Part shown: in pieces, positions 8,819-18,226 of the stretch
Position numbering within the stretch: the stretch's first letter is position 1
Layout of the letters: every line of letters begins with the position of its first letter
From: Tilletia caries
Lineage: Eukaryota > Basidiomycota > Exobasidiomycetes > Tilletiales > Tilletiaceae
DNA: 64,000 nucleotides
Reading direction: 5' to 3'
NCBI GenBank assembly: GCA_032718865.1
Contig: JALUTQ010000026.1
Coordinates: 186,001 to 250,000, forward strand
Notes under the pieces: model-generated
What the model was told of the DNA's origin: nothing
Seen by the model: the letters and a program-made list of their open reading frames with translations, nothing else
Databases searched by the model: none
Position numbers and translations under genes: made by a program

Positions 8819-11710
8819 ATGACAGGCTATCAATCGATTTTACAAGGCGACGGCTTCCTGCCGGAACGCAGCTCGTCTCGCAGCCCTTACATACCCTCAA
8901 TTCAGCACAATGAACATTTCGACCCTCATCGTCGCTCCCTTCCGACTCTGTTCTGGGGAGAGCACAACGTTGGCGACATCCCCCCCCCACCGCATCATCA
9001 TCACTCATCCTCACATACAGTCGGTCATGGAACAGCTGAGTCGAACTTCGGAACGCGTCGCTACCTTGGAGGCCACGAATACAGACCTTGCCAGATCGAA
9101 CTCTAGTCTCACTACTCTGCTTAACAAGCCTCAGAGCACGATCAGCACTTCCAACGTCGACAAGGACTCCGGCGGCAGTGTGTTGTGAACATTTTACCAC
9201 TATACTAAAAAGTGAGACCAGTCTCAACCCAAGTGTCATGGATGATGCATATATCCAACACTCCCTCTCATCATCATGACCCTTTGGTCTGAGACGCGAG
9301 ACCCCATAGGACTAGGGGTGAGACTCTTTCGGCCCGGAGTACCCGGAGCACGTGCTGTGGAAAACCCGACAAGCACCCGACAAGAAAATGGTCGGAAAAG
9401 AAATCTGGAGATACCGGGAATCGAACTCACGACAGAGTCGATCAGACTCTTAATCTGTTGTGAACATTCTACCACTATACTAAAAGGTGAGACCAGTCTC
9501 GACCCAAGTGTCATGGATGATGCATATATCCAACACAGTGCAGCTGTGCTACATGGCGTTGATATGGCGATGATCCCATCTATTCCATTGGAGGAATTCC
9601 TGAACGCCGAGCTGATGATGTGGACGCAAGCTGATGCCCAGAAACTACACAAGAACCGCAAGTACGGCAAAGAGGAGATCACTCGCGATATGGACGGAAA
9701 TCCGATCGACGAGGACATGATAGACGAGATTGAAACAGCTGTACAAATCGCCGCGGCCGCGTTGGACGATATTGAGCTCCCCGCGTGGCTAAGGAACAAG
9801 CCACGCAACTACGAGCTCTACCGGACCCACTACCTCCGAGATCTCATCGTCATCTGTCAAGGACTGGAAAAGCGGTTCCCCGTCCTCTCCTGGTGCACTC
9901 AGCACTACAAGGCGCTGTTCTGGATCCAGAAACATCTGAAGTCAAAGTGCGAGACGGTCTCGAGAGCCAAGCGGAATGCATTTCCTGTCGAAGTTGCCAG
10001 CAAACGCAAACGAAACGAAGCCACAACAGAACCGGGCAACGCAATCGAATCTTCGGCACGACCGTCTCCAAGCAAGAAGCAGAACGCATCGGCTCGATCG
10101 TCTACTAATGCTGGGAAGGGAAAGCAAAATGCGAGGGAGAAGGGTACAGAGAGCGACGATTCGATGACAAGCGACGAGGAGGAGAAGGACTCCATCATCT
10201 TCCGAACAAAGGCCAATGCTTTGTTCACCAACAGTAAGTAGTACGCTTCAGACGATACCAACATGCATATATGCGTACCAGCGTACTCAGTACTCACAAC
10301 ATTCTTCGCCCACAGGCTCCCGAACCACTGCTCCCGCTCGTACAGATCCCAGTGTCTCTAACTTGGCTCGGACCGCAGCCCCTGCTTCTAGCAGTGCCTC
10401 ACGTCCCGTCGCTCGCTCTCTCAATGCTGTTGGTTCGAGTCCGACCACTCCACAGGCTTCTGCTTCTGGGACCGGTAACTTGAACCGTACGATCGCTCAA
10501 GGTCGGTATATCCTCAGGATTTGGCATACATTCAAGATCTCACATCGTCAAACTGACCCTTCTCTTCTCTTCTACACAGGATTGCCTGCATCTCCACGTC
10601 GTGGTCTCACCATACCCACACGAACGTCTGCCGCTTTGGACCTCCTTGTTGATGCCGCTTCGAACCGCCTAGTGGCTCCAATTCGTTCTGCCGACTCAAG
10701 ACGTTCCGTGGACCCGCCAGCCTTCAGCACTCATTCCTCCCATGTGCGCCGGTCGTCGAGCGGAAGCCTGCCACTGCTGGCACTGTCGAAGTCCGGCAGC
10801 CCTACTGCAGATATGCGAGCCAGCGACGTCAGTAAGCTCACCCCCCCAACAACCAAAACTCTGCTGTCTGCTCTACAAACCAAGTATTCCGCGCTGGAAG
10901 AGCGTCCATATGTGCTTGGGGCTTTGCATGTGTTGGAGAATGCCGAGGAATACGGCTTCGATCCCGAGCAAGACGGAGACGCGGGGTTCCTGGCTTGGCT
11001 GGCGTGTTTGGAAGGAGCGATCCCGGATCTTGAGGACCCGGACAAGAGCGGTATCTCGTTTGGCCACGACGAGATTGGCACGTGGAGGTATCACGATGCT
11101 CTCAAAGATCGCATCACCTTCGGATCGATTCGAAACGCTCGCCGCGTACTTTCAGCTGTGCTGCGCATCTGGGCGATTGCAAAGGAGGAGCGAGACAATA
11201 CTGGATCCGGACCGCAGCCTCTGGTCAAGCTTAACATTCAAAAAATCAGCGAATGCATTGAAGCAGCATTCAAGACCGACTTCTCTTCTTCTCAGCCACT
11301 CGCCTCTGAAACGCCTTCTCTCGCTGCCGACCGGCAAGCTACCAGTGCTACCGCCGAGTCGTCACGCGGCAGAGGAGCAGTGGAGCTGAAGAAAGGAATT
11401 GTCACGGAGACAAGCTTGAAGGTCAGTTGTCATCTCATTCCACCATGTACATGCACAATTTACTGACTATGTTCTTACTTCTTTGTGACCCAAGAGTCTG
11501 GGCAAGGCTGCCCTCATTGAGATCCTCGGCCACGCCTCAAAGCCATTCGACAAGGTTGAGAGGAAAGAATCCCTCCTCGGCAAGCTGGTAGCCGGCGTGG
11601 AGAACGGAACAATCGTTTTGACCGTCACCCAGGTGAAGTGCGCCAAAGCCGGCTTGCCCATCCCTGATGTCAAAGACATCAAGGGAACCAGGAAGGCTAA
11701 GACAACCTAG
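8819..11710 (+). pseudogene. Plavaka accessory-protein gene, interrupted by a TRIM and probably by a C-tract frameshift
   Basis: Readable exons are 8819 (or ATG 9027)-9180, then after the TRIM 9541-10233, 10316-10501, 10580-11421 and 11495-11710 (TAG). Removing 9181-9540 (TRIM plus one CAGTG copy) restores one frame: GGC GGC AGT G|CA GCT GTG. The 5' part encodes a short coiled coil (MEQLSRTSERVATLEATNTD). The middle contains WLRNKPRNYELYRTHYLRD and SWCTQHYKALFWIQKHLKS, followed by a basic Ser-rich nuclear-type stretch. The C-terminal half is Ser/Thr/Pro-rich, then helical (ENAEEYGFDPEQDGDAGFLA; LIEILGHASKPFDKVERKES). The ATG at 8819 joins the rest only if the C9 run at 8980-8988 were C8. I recognise no family. 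By position it is likely an element-borne DNA-binding helper (inference). Confidence 0.6.
9181..9535 (-). mobile_element. TRIM copy 1 (LTR-bounded miniature retroelement) with 5-bp target duplication CAGTG
   Basis: 80-bp direct terminal repeats lie at 9181-9260 and 9456-9535 (3 differences), each starting TG and ending CA, around a 195-bp non-coding interior. CAGTG flanks both sides (9176-9180, 9536-9540), as expected for integrase-mediated insertion. On the minus strand the repeat contains TAGTATAGTGGTAG (Pol III A-box-like) and the interior starts with GAGTTCGAATCCC-like sequence (B-box-like; GATTCC in this copy). No standard TGG-type primer-binding site adjoins either repeat. The insertion lies inside the accessory-gene coding sequence. 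Confidence 0.85.
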
Positions 11711-12151
11711 GCCTTAGACCACGACGACTCACTCTCGCTGCCCGAGCCCCAATCGCAATCCCCGCATGCTTGCTCCTCCATTCTTGATTCTGCACACACT
11801 GACCTTGAACGCTGGTCGCTGACATATCTCTCTTTTCTTCTAATTTAGGCTGACGCCAGACGTTGACTTATTTGTTGATGACTGTTCTCTTCATGTTCAG
11901 CTCTCCTTGCTGACTCTCCCCTTCATTGATTACTGACGGTCTAACGCTACATTCCTCGCCAGCAGCATCTTCCTCATCACCCCGCTCTGCTGGGGCATTG
12001 CCAAGGGACGAGTGGGAGGATATGGAGGTCTACGGCCTTGATAGTGGGGATAGCAGCGGCGACGACGAGGAAGATGGGTCCGATGATATGGACTTCAATG
12101 TGAGAGGGACGGGGACGACGACGGTGCGGCACAGAACGCCTTCGTATCTGC
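11711..12151 (+). other. Intergenic stretch within the Plavaka element, with an acidic ORF fragment
   Basis: Pyrimidine-rich sequence to about 11960 belongs to a block repeated at 14505-14620. From about 11965 an open stretch encodes EWEDMEVYGLDSGDSSGDDE-like acidic residues. This may be an upstream exon of the E2 gene that follows, but I could not find a splice that joins the frames. Confidence 0.4.
11819..11948 (+). repeat. Copy A1 of a duplicated non-coding block
   Basis: The sequence around TTTAGGCTGACGCCAGACGTTGAC, CTCTTCATGTTCAGCTCTCC and GATTACTGACGGTCTAACGC is repeated, diverged, at 14505-14620 in the same orientation. Length is similar and some indels separate the copies. It is intron- or leader-like. 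Confidence 0.65.
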
Positions 12152-13480
12152 ATGGAGCACGAGCGCAGGGTCACAGTCGACGGCGGGATGCCGCACGTAC
12201 ACTCGACGGGCGCGAACATGCCGGACGACGACGAGCGGTGGAGCCGGTTCGAGGTTTTGGACGAGGCTCCGACTGACCAGGCGTTCATCCGGGAGCCCTG
12301 GTCTACTTCGACCCAGGCGTTCTTCAGTCGGATACAGAAGGAGTTCAAGATTTTGCAGAATGCCCTGCCTGGTACGTTGGGGTTCTGGCGCAGTCGATTA
12401 CCTGTGCTAATGTCGAGGATCTCTCCGCTGGTGTACTTACTCCTTCCTGATGATCTCTGCAGACTCCATCTTGGTGCGAACGTATGGTGACCGTACCGAC
12501 TTGCTACGTGTGCTGATTATCGGAAGCGAAAACACGCCGTGCGTTTCTCTATCCGCGCCATCTGGTGTTTTGCCGATGGAAGAGCTGACCTGTTTGCTTT
12601 TGCGCATGCATTGCAGATACGAAGACGCGCCGTTTGTGATAGACTTCTGCCTCAAGCCGACCTACCCGCACGAACCACCACTCGCTCATTTCCACAGCTG
12701 GACGAACGTGAGTTCTGATTTGCAAGCATTTATCTATGTGAAGAAACTGACATGATCTGTGTCGATGACTCGATGTATCAGGGCAACGGGCGTGTCTCAC
12801 CCAATCTGTACGAGGAAGGCAAGGTATGCTGGTGAGTGAGTATGTTGCTACTCACCCCTCTTCCCACCTTCTTCATCATGACCTCGTCTCTGTTCCTCTC
12901 CTCCTTCTTCTTCTCCAGGCTCCACTCTCCAGTCTCCAGCACGTCTTTCAATCATGGAACAGGTACGTATTTCATCACTCGTGACCAGATCGCGCGTCTG
13001 TAGTTCTGTGCTCCATGCTGACCCCGTTCCTCGTCCTCCGCGAGCTCGGAACACTGTTCATCAGTCCTGCACCCTTATGAGGGCTCTTCCATCCTTTTCT
13101 CCTCCCTGACGGATGTTCCGTCCCTGATATATGCGCTCCACCATTTTTCCGGCGGTTTCCGCAAGTCGCTGATGGCTAACCTTTCTTTCCTTTTTTTGAT
13201 TCTTCCCGTTCCCATCGCTGACCCTGGATCCTTGTCGACTAGCTTGACGATCTTTTTGCTTTACACCGCTACTGCTCACCTACTGCTCACAACGCTGACA
13301 GCTCTCTCACCCTTGCCTTCCATACCCACTTCTTCTTTGTTGTGAATTGTGATTGCAGATGTGATTTACTGTTGCTTGCGCACACTGATATTCTCGCTCT
13401 CAAGCGTCTCCGAGGCGCCCATCAACACTCCAGGCTCGAGATGGACATGGTTTCGGCATGCATGTTCATTCGTGGGTGAG
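12152..13480 (+). pseudogene. UBE2O-like ubiquitin-conjugating enzyme (E2) copy carried in the transposon, probably degenerate
   Basis: Clear exons are 12152-12371, 12473-12538, 12617-12707 and 12782-12831, joined by good GT-AG introns. The product reads WSRFEVLDEAPTDQ..., then SRIQKEFKILQNALPDSI, LVRTYGDRTDLLRVLIIG, SENTPYEDAPFVIDF, YPHEPPLAHFHSWTNGNGRV and SPNLYEEGKVC. This is the UBC fold of the large UBE2O/BIRC6-type E2s, ending at the catalytic Cys (TGC 12827-12829). The conserved stretch that should follow (LSLLGTW-like) is missing. The next possible exon (about 12919-12963) reads PLSSLQHVFQSWN, and about 13390-13480 reads KRLRGAHQHSRLEMD, weakly like the E2 C-terminal region. Only the E2 part is visible; the usual long N-terminal region is not. 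I infer a captured host gene, truncated or decayed. Confidence 0.7.
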
Positions 13481-15880
13481 TCCGAGTGTGGATTATGCCT
13501 TTCCCCTTTGACACCACTTCCCTCGACTGACGATTCGCCTTTAACATATGGACTCCTACTTTCCTGTCGCCCCTCAACTTGGATGAGTGTTAAAGCTCAT
13601 GAATCATAATACTACCCTTAACCACCTACTCATCGTGCCAGTCCTTCTTCTTTACAGTGCAGGCCCATACAGCATACATTGGTGGAGACAATCAGAGGAG
13701 CGTCACAGGTCACTGAACATGTGAGTGCATGCTAACATTTTCTTCTCCGTCGTCTGTGCTCGCTGGGCGCTGACCTCCACTGATATTTCATTGGACTGCT
13801 ACGATTGACGCTAGATGCTGATTGCTGACACTCTTAAGTTTCACCCTTTCATGAGCAGCTCAAGCTTGATTGTTCATGATCTCGGCTCCACTGGTATGGT
13901 CCAGAACGAAGCTCGGACGGCCGCAGTATCAGGGCCACAGCGACGTATCCACACTGCCATGCGAGGACTCGTCTGTCGTCATGCTGCCTCCGCTCCGAAG
14001 CATCAACCTCATCCCATGGGCTAGTGTCGCGCCGACGGGCGGATTCGACGATGCTGCTGGAGACGAGGACGAGAATGACTCCCTCATCTGCTCCTCCGAT
14101 CCGGAGAGCGAATCACGGCCGTCGGCCTTCTACCATTCGACAACGGCATCACACCACGCTGCTGTGGCTGGATGGGAAGAGACGAGTCGAAAAGTTCACC
14201 AAGCTGCCACGTTCGAAACTAGGCCGTCCTCAGAGTCCTCGTTGCGATACGGATACACGTCGTCGTCGCCGAGATTGCATGCGAGGGTTACAGCCAGTAA
14301 CTAGTAAGTTCCTCGTCGCCCGTGCTGCCGGGAGTCGCAGTCGATGAAGCCGTCGTATCCGCCGCCCTCTCCTCATCATCTCCAGCAGCAACAGCAGCAA
14401 CAGCCCCTTCCGCCCCGCGTCTCTTACTTCCGGCCTCAGGTCACGTCTCGTCGTAGTCGTGACTCGTGCATCACGGCTGACTCCTCTCCCGTTATTCTCG
14501 TGTCCTTTGACCTTCTGATTTAGGCTGGCGCTGACATGTTGGTGCTAACTATTCTCTTCATGCTGAGCTCTCCTTGCTGACTCTCACCTCCATTGCTTAC
14601 TGACGGTCTAACACTCATCTCCCTTTGCTAACGATTATTCGCCTTCTTCATGAATCACTATTGACTGCCAAAGTGCCAACTTGCGCTTAACGGCTGACCC
14701 TTCCTCCCTCTTCAGCTCTCGTACCCTTCGGAAGGCTCGAATCGACTCACTCTCGTTCTCAACCCCCCTCCCCCCGACTCACAGAAAAAAGCTCATGAAG
14801 GTTAGGTGAGTAGATGAAGGCGGACAGCATACATCCGAAAAACACCTCCTCCAGGGCCCAGGCAGCTGACACAAAATATCATCCTCGAACACCATATCAC
14901 TGCATTACGTTTGTAGATATCTGAATGTCTTACGCGACAAGCAGCCCAATCGTTCGTGAGTGCTTTATTGTGCGCTGGCCGCTGCCTTTACACTGCTGCT
15001 TTCTGCTCACTCCCCGTTGGCATTCCTTCAAACATCGACAATTCGACATTGAGGCCTTCCCCTCCACTTGCCGCAAGTCACAGGTTGTCGCCCCTCAAGT
15101 CTCAACTTGGATGAGTGTTAAAGCTCATGATACTAACCTCAACCACCTACTTATCGTGCCAGTCATTCTTCTTCACAGTGCAGGCCATGTACAGGTCACT
15201 GAACAGGGAGTGCATGCTAACATTTCCTTTCCCGTTCATCTCTGTCCCCGCTGGGCGCTGATCTCCATTGATACTTCATCTGCACTGTTACAAGTGATAT
15301 TGGATGCTGACTGCTGACCCACTCAAGCGTCACTCTCTCATCAGCAGGTGAAGTTTGATTGACAGTGATGATTGATGCTCCTCTGTTCTCCAAGTTTCAT
15401 CAACAACAGCGCTCACACACTTCCTCCCTTTGCTTTCTTATTTTGCCTTACTCCTCTCATACTTACTTCTGAGTTCTACAGCGTATAGGTCCTCCATCTC
15501 TCTGTCCATTTCTGGCCTGTGCATCAACGATGAAGGCACAACGTGACGATACAAGGTGATTGTCAGAGTGTATATGCTCAAGGCTCAGTGATTCTGATCG
15601 TCGTCTTGCTGACGCTATTATGCTCCTCCCTCTTCTCCTCGCAGTCTTCTCATTGTCATTCAGGTGACAGGTGTAGTACATATGCGCCATATCGCTGTCA
15701 CTGACTCATCCTCGTTTGCATTACAGATATCTGATCAGTGGGAGGTTGGAGATGGAAGCTGGATTGATGGGAGAGGTGCGACTGTGCGAGGTTGGGACTT
15801 GGGAGTGGGGATGAGGAGGTGGCAGGCAGAGCAGGGGAGGTGGGAGAGGACTGCTGGAATACAAGACCGTGACCGAATCG
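13481..15880 (+). other. Non-coding/decayed interior of the Plavaka element with duplicated blocks
   Basis: No gene is recognised. A direct repeat pair lies at 13568-13880 and 15087-15372, both containing CTCAACTTGGATGAGTGTTA and GAGTGCATGCTAACATTT and separated by small indels. The A2 copy is at 14505-14620. An open stretch at about 13870-14304 (acidic/Ser-rich, ending at a TAG) and a short MKPSYPPPSP..polyQ frame at 14344 may be decayed exons. The paired blocks, A1..B1 and A2..B2 in the same order, suggest one ancient tandem duplication of about 2 kb. Confidence 0.5.
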
Positions 15881-16134
15881 TGAATGCAACGTGTCTGAGC
15901 CGCGCCTGAAGGGAAACCTGAGGAGCAGCTGTGTAAGATAATCAGTGATCGCTCCTCAATCGCGTCTGAACCGTGACTGAGCCGAGCGCTGGACGCGGTT
16001 GAGCGTCGAATTCCTGACCACCGCGCCTGTACCGCGTCCAAAGCACGGCCGAGTCACGGCTGGGCGGCAACCGAGCGGCGTCTGGCCCTCTCGCGTCTGT
16101 ACCGCGTCTCAGCCGCGGATCAGGGTTTACTGTG
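15880..16134. repeat. Right subterminal repeats and terminus of the Plavaka element
   Basis: Reiterated CGCGTCTGAACCGTGACTGA, TGTACCGCGTC and GAGCCGCG units mirror the left array at 3640-3785. The final CTCAGCCGCGGATCAGGGTT followed by TACTGTG pairs with the left end. Confidence 0.65.
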
Positions 16135-16250
16135 TGTGTGTTCTCGGGCATAAAGCACAAAGCACAAAGGAGCGAAAGCTGGACGGCTGAATCTAGGGCA
16201 GTTCACGCGTCATGAAATTTCACGCCGAGAACCGCTCATTCTCGCTCATT

Positions 16251-18079
16251 CTCAGTAAAAACGTATCCGCTGTGTACCCGCGGCTGAGGCAGCGAACCCG
16301 CTGCAGACCCGCTGACCCCCGAAATGAAAGTTTTGACGTCTCAACCCGCCCGCTACGTTTCCGCTGCGAACCCGCTCTGAAAGAAAGACGTCAAGTTTAC
16401 CTCCCTGAGCAACACTTTCTTGGAACATCACGATCCCACCACCCGCGGCAAACCCGCTGCGCACGCGTAGCCACCAGCTTTGCGCTACTTGTGCGGTTCG
16501 GCTTCCCTCGCATCCACCAAGTCCTCGCCGTCGCAGGCGTCAGCTGGGAGTTCGCCCGACGTCCCGACCACCACACCACGCTCGTCCATTCTCGGCAGAC
16601 AGCAACTGGGACCGCTCTCTCGGCTCCTCCCCTCTTCTCTCCTCCTGGCTCCCCCAAGGAGACCATCAAGACACACACGCGCGCGCTCCTCGTCGAAAGC
16701 GTGAGTGTCATGCGTATCATTCTGATGATACTGCGCGTGTCGGCTGATCTCATCTTCGTTATTTGCAGGGCAACATCAACCTCCTCCGCGAGCTCTCATT
16801 CCTACGCATGTAGGAGCGCAATTACACAGCGCTCGTTGACCTCCGCACCAAGTCCAAAGCGGAGCAGGAGGAGGCAAAGGCGAACGAGATGGTACGTCTC
16901 TATATTTCCCCCATGCGTGCTTCTTCGGGGCCTTTGGTCTGACGCTTGCTTCCCCTCTCTTTGTAGATTCGGCGGAAGGCCGGGAGGGACATCAAGCAAG
17001 CGCGCGAAGACCTCAAGAGGAAGGGTGAGCCTTAATCATAGGTACATAGGCGCATACATGCGCAGAATACTCCCCCAAAGCTGACCTCTTCTCGCTTTGA
17101 ATCTTAACCCTCGACCTCGGAGGCTGCCGCAAGCAGATGGGACACATTGTGAGTCGACTCCGCTCGCGATCATATCTTGCGCAGTCCTGATACGCGGCTA
17201 ATCATTTCCGATCGTCGATCCTTGCAGTCTGTGAGATGGTCGGGCTGCCTCTTTGCCCGAGCCAACGTTTCAAGAATCAAGAGCATCGGTATATACGTTC
17301 CATTGCTCCCGTTCTCTGTCCTTACTTACTGACCCGCCTTCATCTGTTCGCTCCCCTCATCTCCAGATGCTCGCTCTTCGCTCTTGCCTCTCTAATCTCT
17401 GAGCAGCGTTTCGAGATCCCTCGCTGACAACTTATACATACTGTTACTGACCTTCTGAGAAACTGAGTACTGACTGTTGTACTGACTACTGCCTGCTGAC
17501 GTTTACACCCTCATCTATCAGCGTTCCTCTGGTTGTTGACGCCCTCATCCCTCTTGCAGCGCAGTAAACGCGGCCAGCAACGTCCATTCTTTCTTCAGTC
17601 TTCTATCTTCTCCTGGTGAGTCTCTCATCCTCTCGATCTCTCTTTGCAAGAACTTTTCACACAGCTCCCACTTCCTTAACTCCTTGGTCCTTACAGTGTC
17701 TACTTGTCGTGAGTCGTCGCGGCTACATGCGTGCACCTCATCTGATTCTCTCTTCGTTACAGCTGTCAGCTCAGGCGACGAAGCGATGTGGGGGGGGGTA
17801 TGCAGCAGGGTAGGGAGGAGGTCTGGGGGAGAGGTGAACGTATATTAGCAGCGGGTTAGGCGCGGGTGAATAGAACATTTTTATCTGTCGATTTACCGCG
17901 TGTTAGCCGTGAGAGAGCAGCGGGTCAGCAGCGGGCGACCCGCTGTACATCGCGGATTCTGTGTCCAAGCGGAATCACAGCGGGTGACCCGCTGCTGACC
18001 CGCTGGGGATGCGAGTCTCATCCGCTCCAAAGTCACCGCGGATTAGCAGCGGGTACACGGCGGGTTCGTTTTTACTGAG
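16251..18079. mobile_element. Nested non-autonomous element carrying a gene fragment
   Basis: The ends are CTCAGTAAAAACG (16251-16263) and its inverse (18067-18079), followed by a partly conserved GTGTACCCGC at both ends. GCTCATT flanks both sides (16244-16250, 18080-18086), a 7-bp direct repeat. AGCGGGT/ACCCGCT subterminal repeats fill 16260-16400 and 17830-18070. The CAGTAAAA start resembles the Plavaka ends, so this may be a deletion derivative of a related family. The interior has intron-like spacing and a coiled-coil fragment (about 16790-17030). Confidence 0.7.
16770..17030 (+). pseudogene. Captured coiled-coil gene fragment inside the nested element
   Basis: Plus-strand reading gives LLRELSFLRM, an in-frame TAG, then ERNYTALVDLRTKSKAEQEE and AKANEM, a GTACGT...TTTGTAG intron, and IRRKAGRDIKQAREDLKRK. 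This is a strongly helical, charged segment with a stop, so it is a broken exon pair of an unidentified host-type gene. Upstream Ser/Pro-rich open frames (about 16480-16700) may belong to it. Confidence 0.45.
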
Positions 18080-18226
18080 GCTCATTCTGGTTCATTTCCG
18101 CCATATCCCGCTCGCCCCCTCCGCCTTCATCCGTGCCAAAAAAAAAAAATGTGACCACTCTTCTGAGATCTGAATTCAAACCACCATCGCTTCACACATC
18201 TTACGTCTCGATCTCACTGACATCCA

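Larger units (their letters stand above)
3633..16134. mobile_element. Plavaka-type (CACTA-like) DNA transposon, ~12.5 kb, with nested insertions
   Basis: Both ends start CACAGTAAA: left at 3633, right as TTTACTGTG ending at 16134. Beyond that they share an imperfect inverted repeat (about CACAGTAAAnnCnGnTCnnCGGCTGAGA). Both ends then carry subterminal arrays of ACCGCGTC/GACGCGGT-type repeats (3650-3785 and about 15880-16125). Both flanks read TGTGTGT, so a TGT 3-bp duplication, usual for CACTA-type elements, is possible but hidden in a GT microsatellite. Inside are a Plavaka transposase (3884-7051), a disrupted accessory gene (8819-11710), a UBE2O-like E2 copy (12152-13480) and duplicated non-coding blocks. 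Nested insertions are a hAT MITE (7049-7823) and a TRIM (9181-9535). Confidence 0.75.

Noticed and set aside
9421..9490. A tRNA gene on the minus strand in the TRIM
   Set aside because: The A and B boxes are tRNA-like, but the acceptor and T stems do not pair and the segment crosses the terminal-repeat border. It is a tRNA-related element sequence.
9276..10241. A gene starting at the ATG inside the TRIM
   Set aside because: The start lies in the retroelement interior and the same first residues recur at 25621. The real gene continues from the other side of the insertion.
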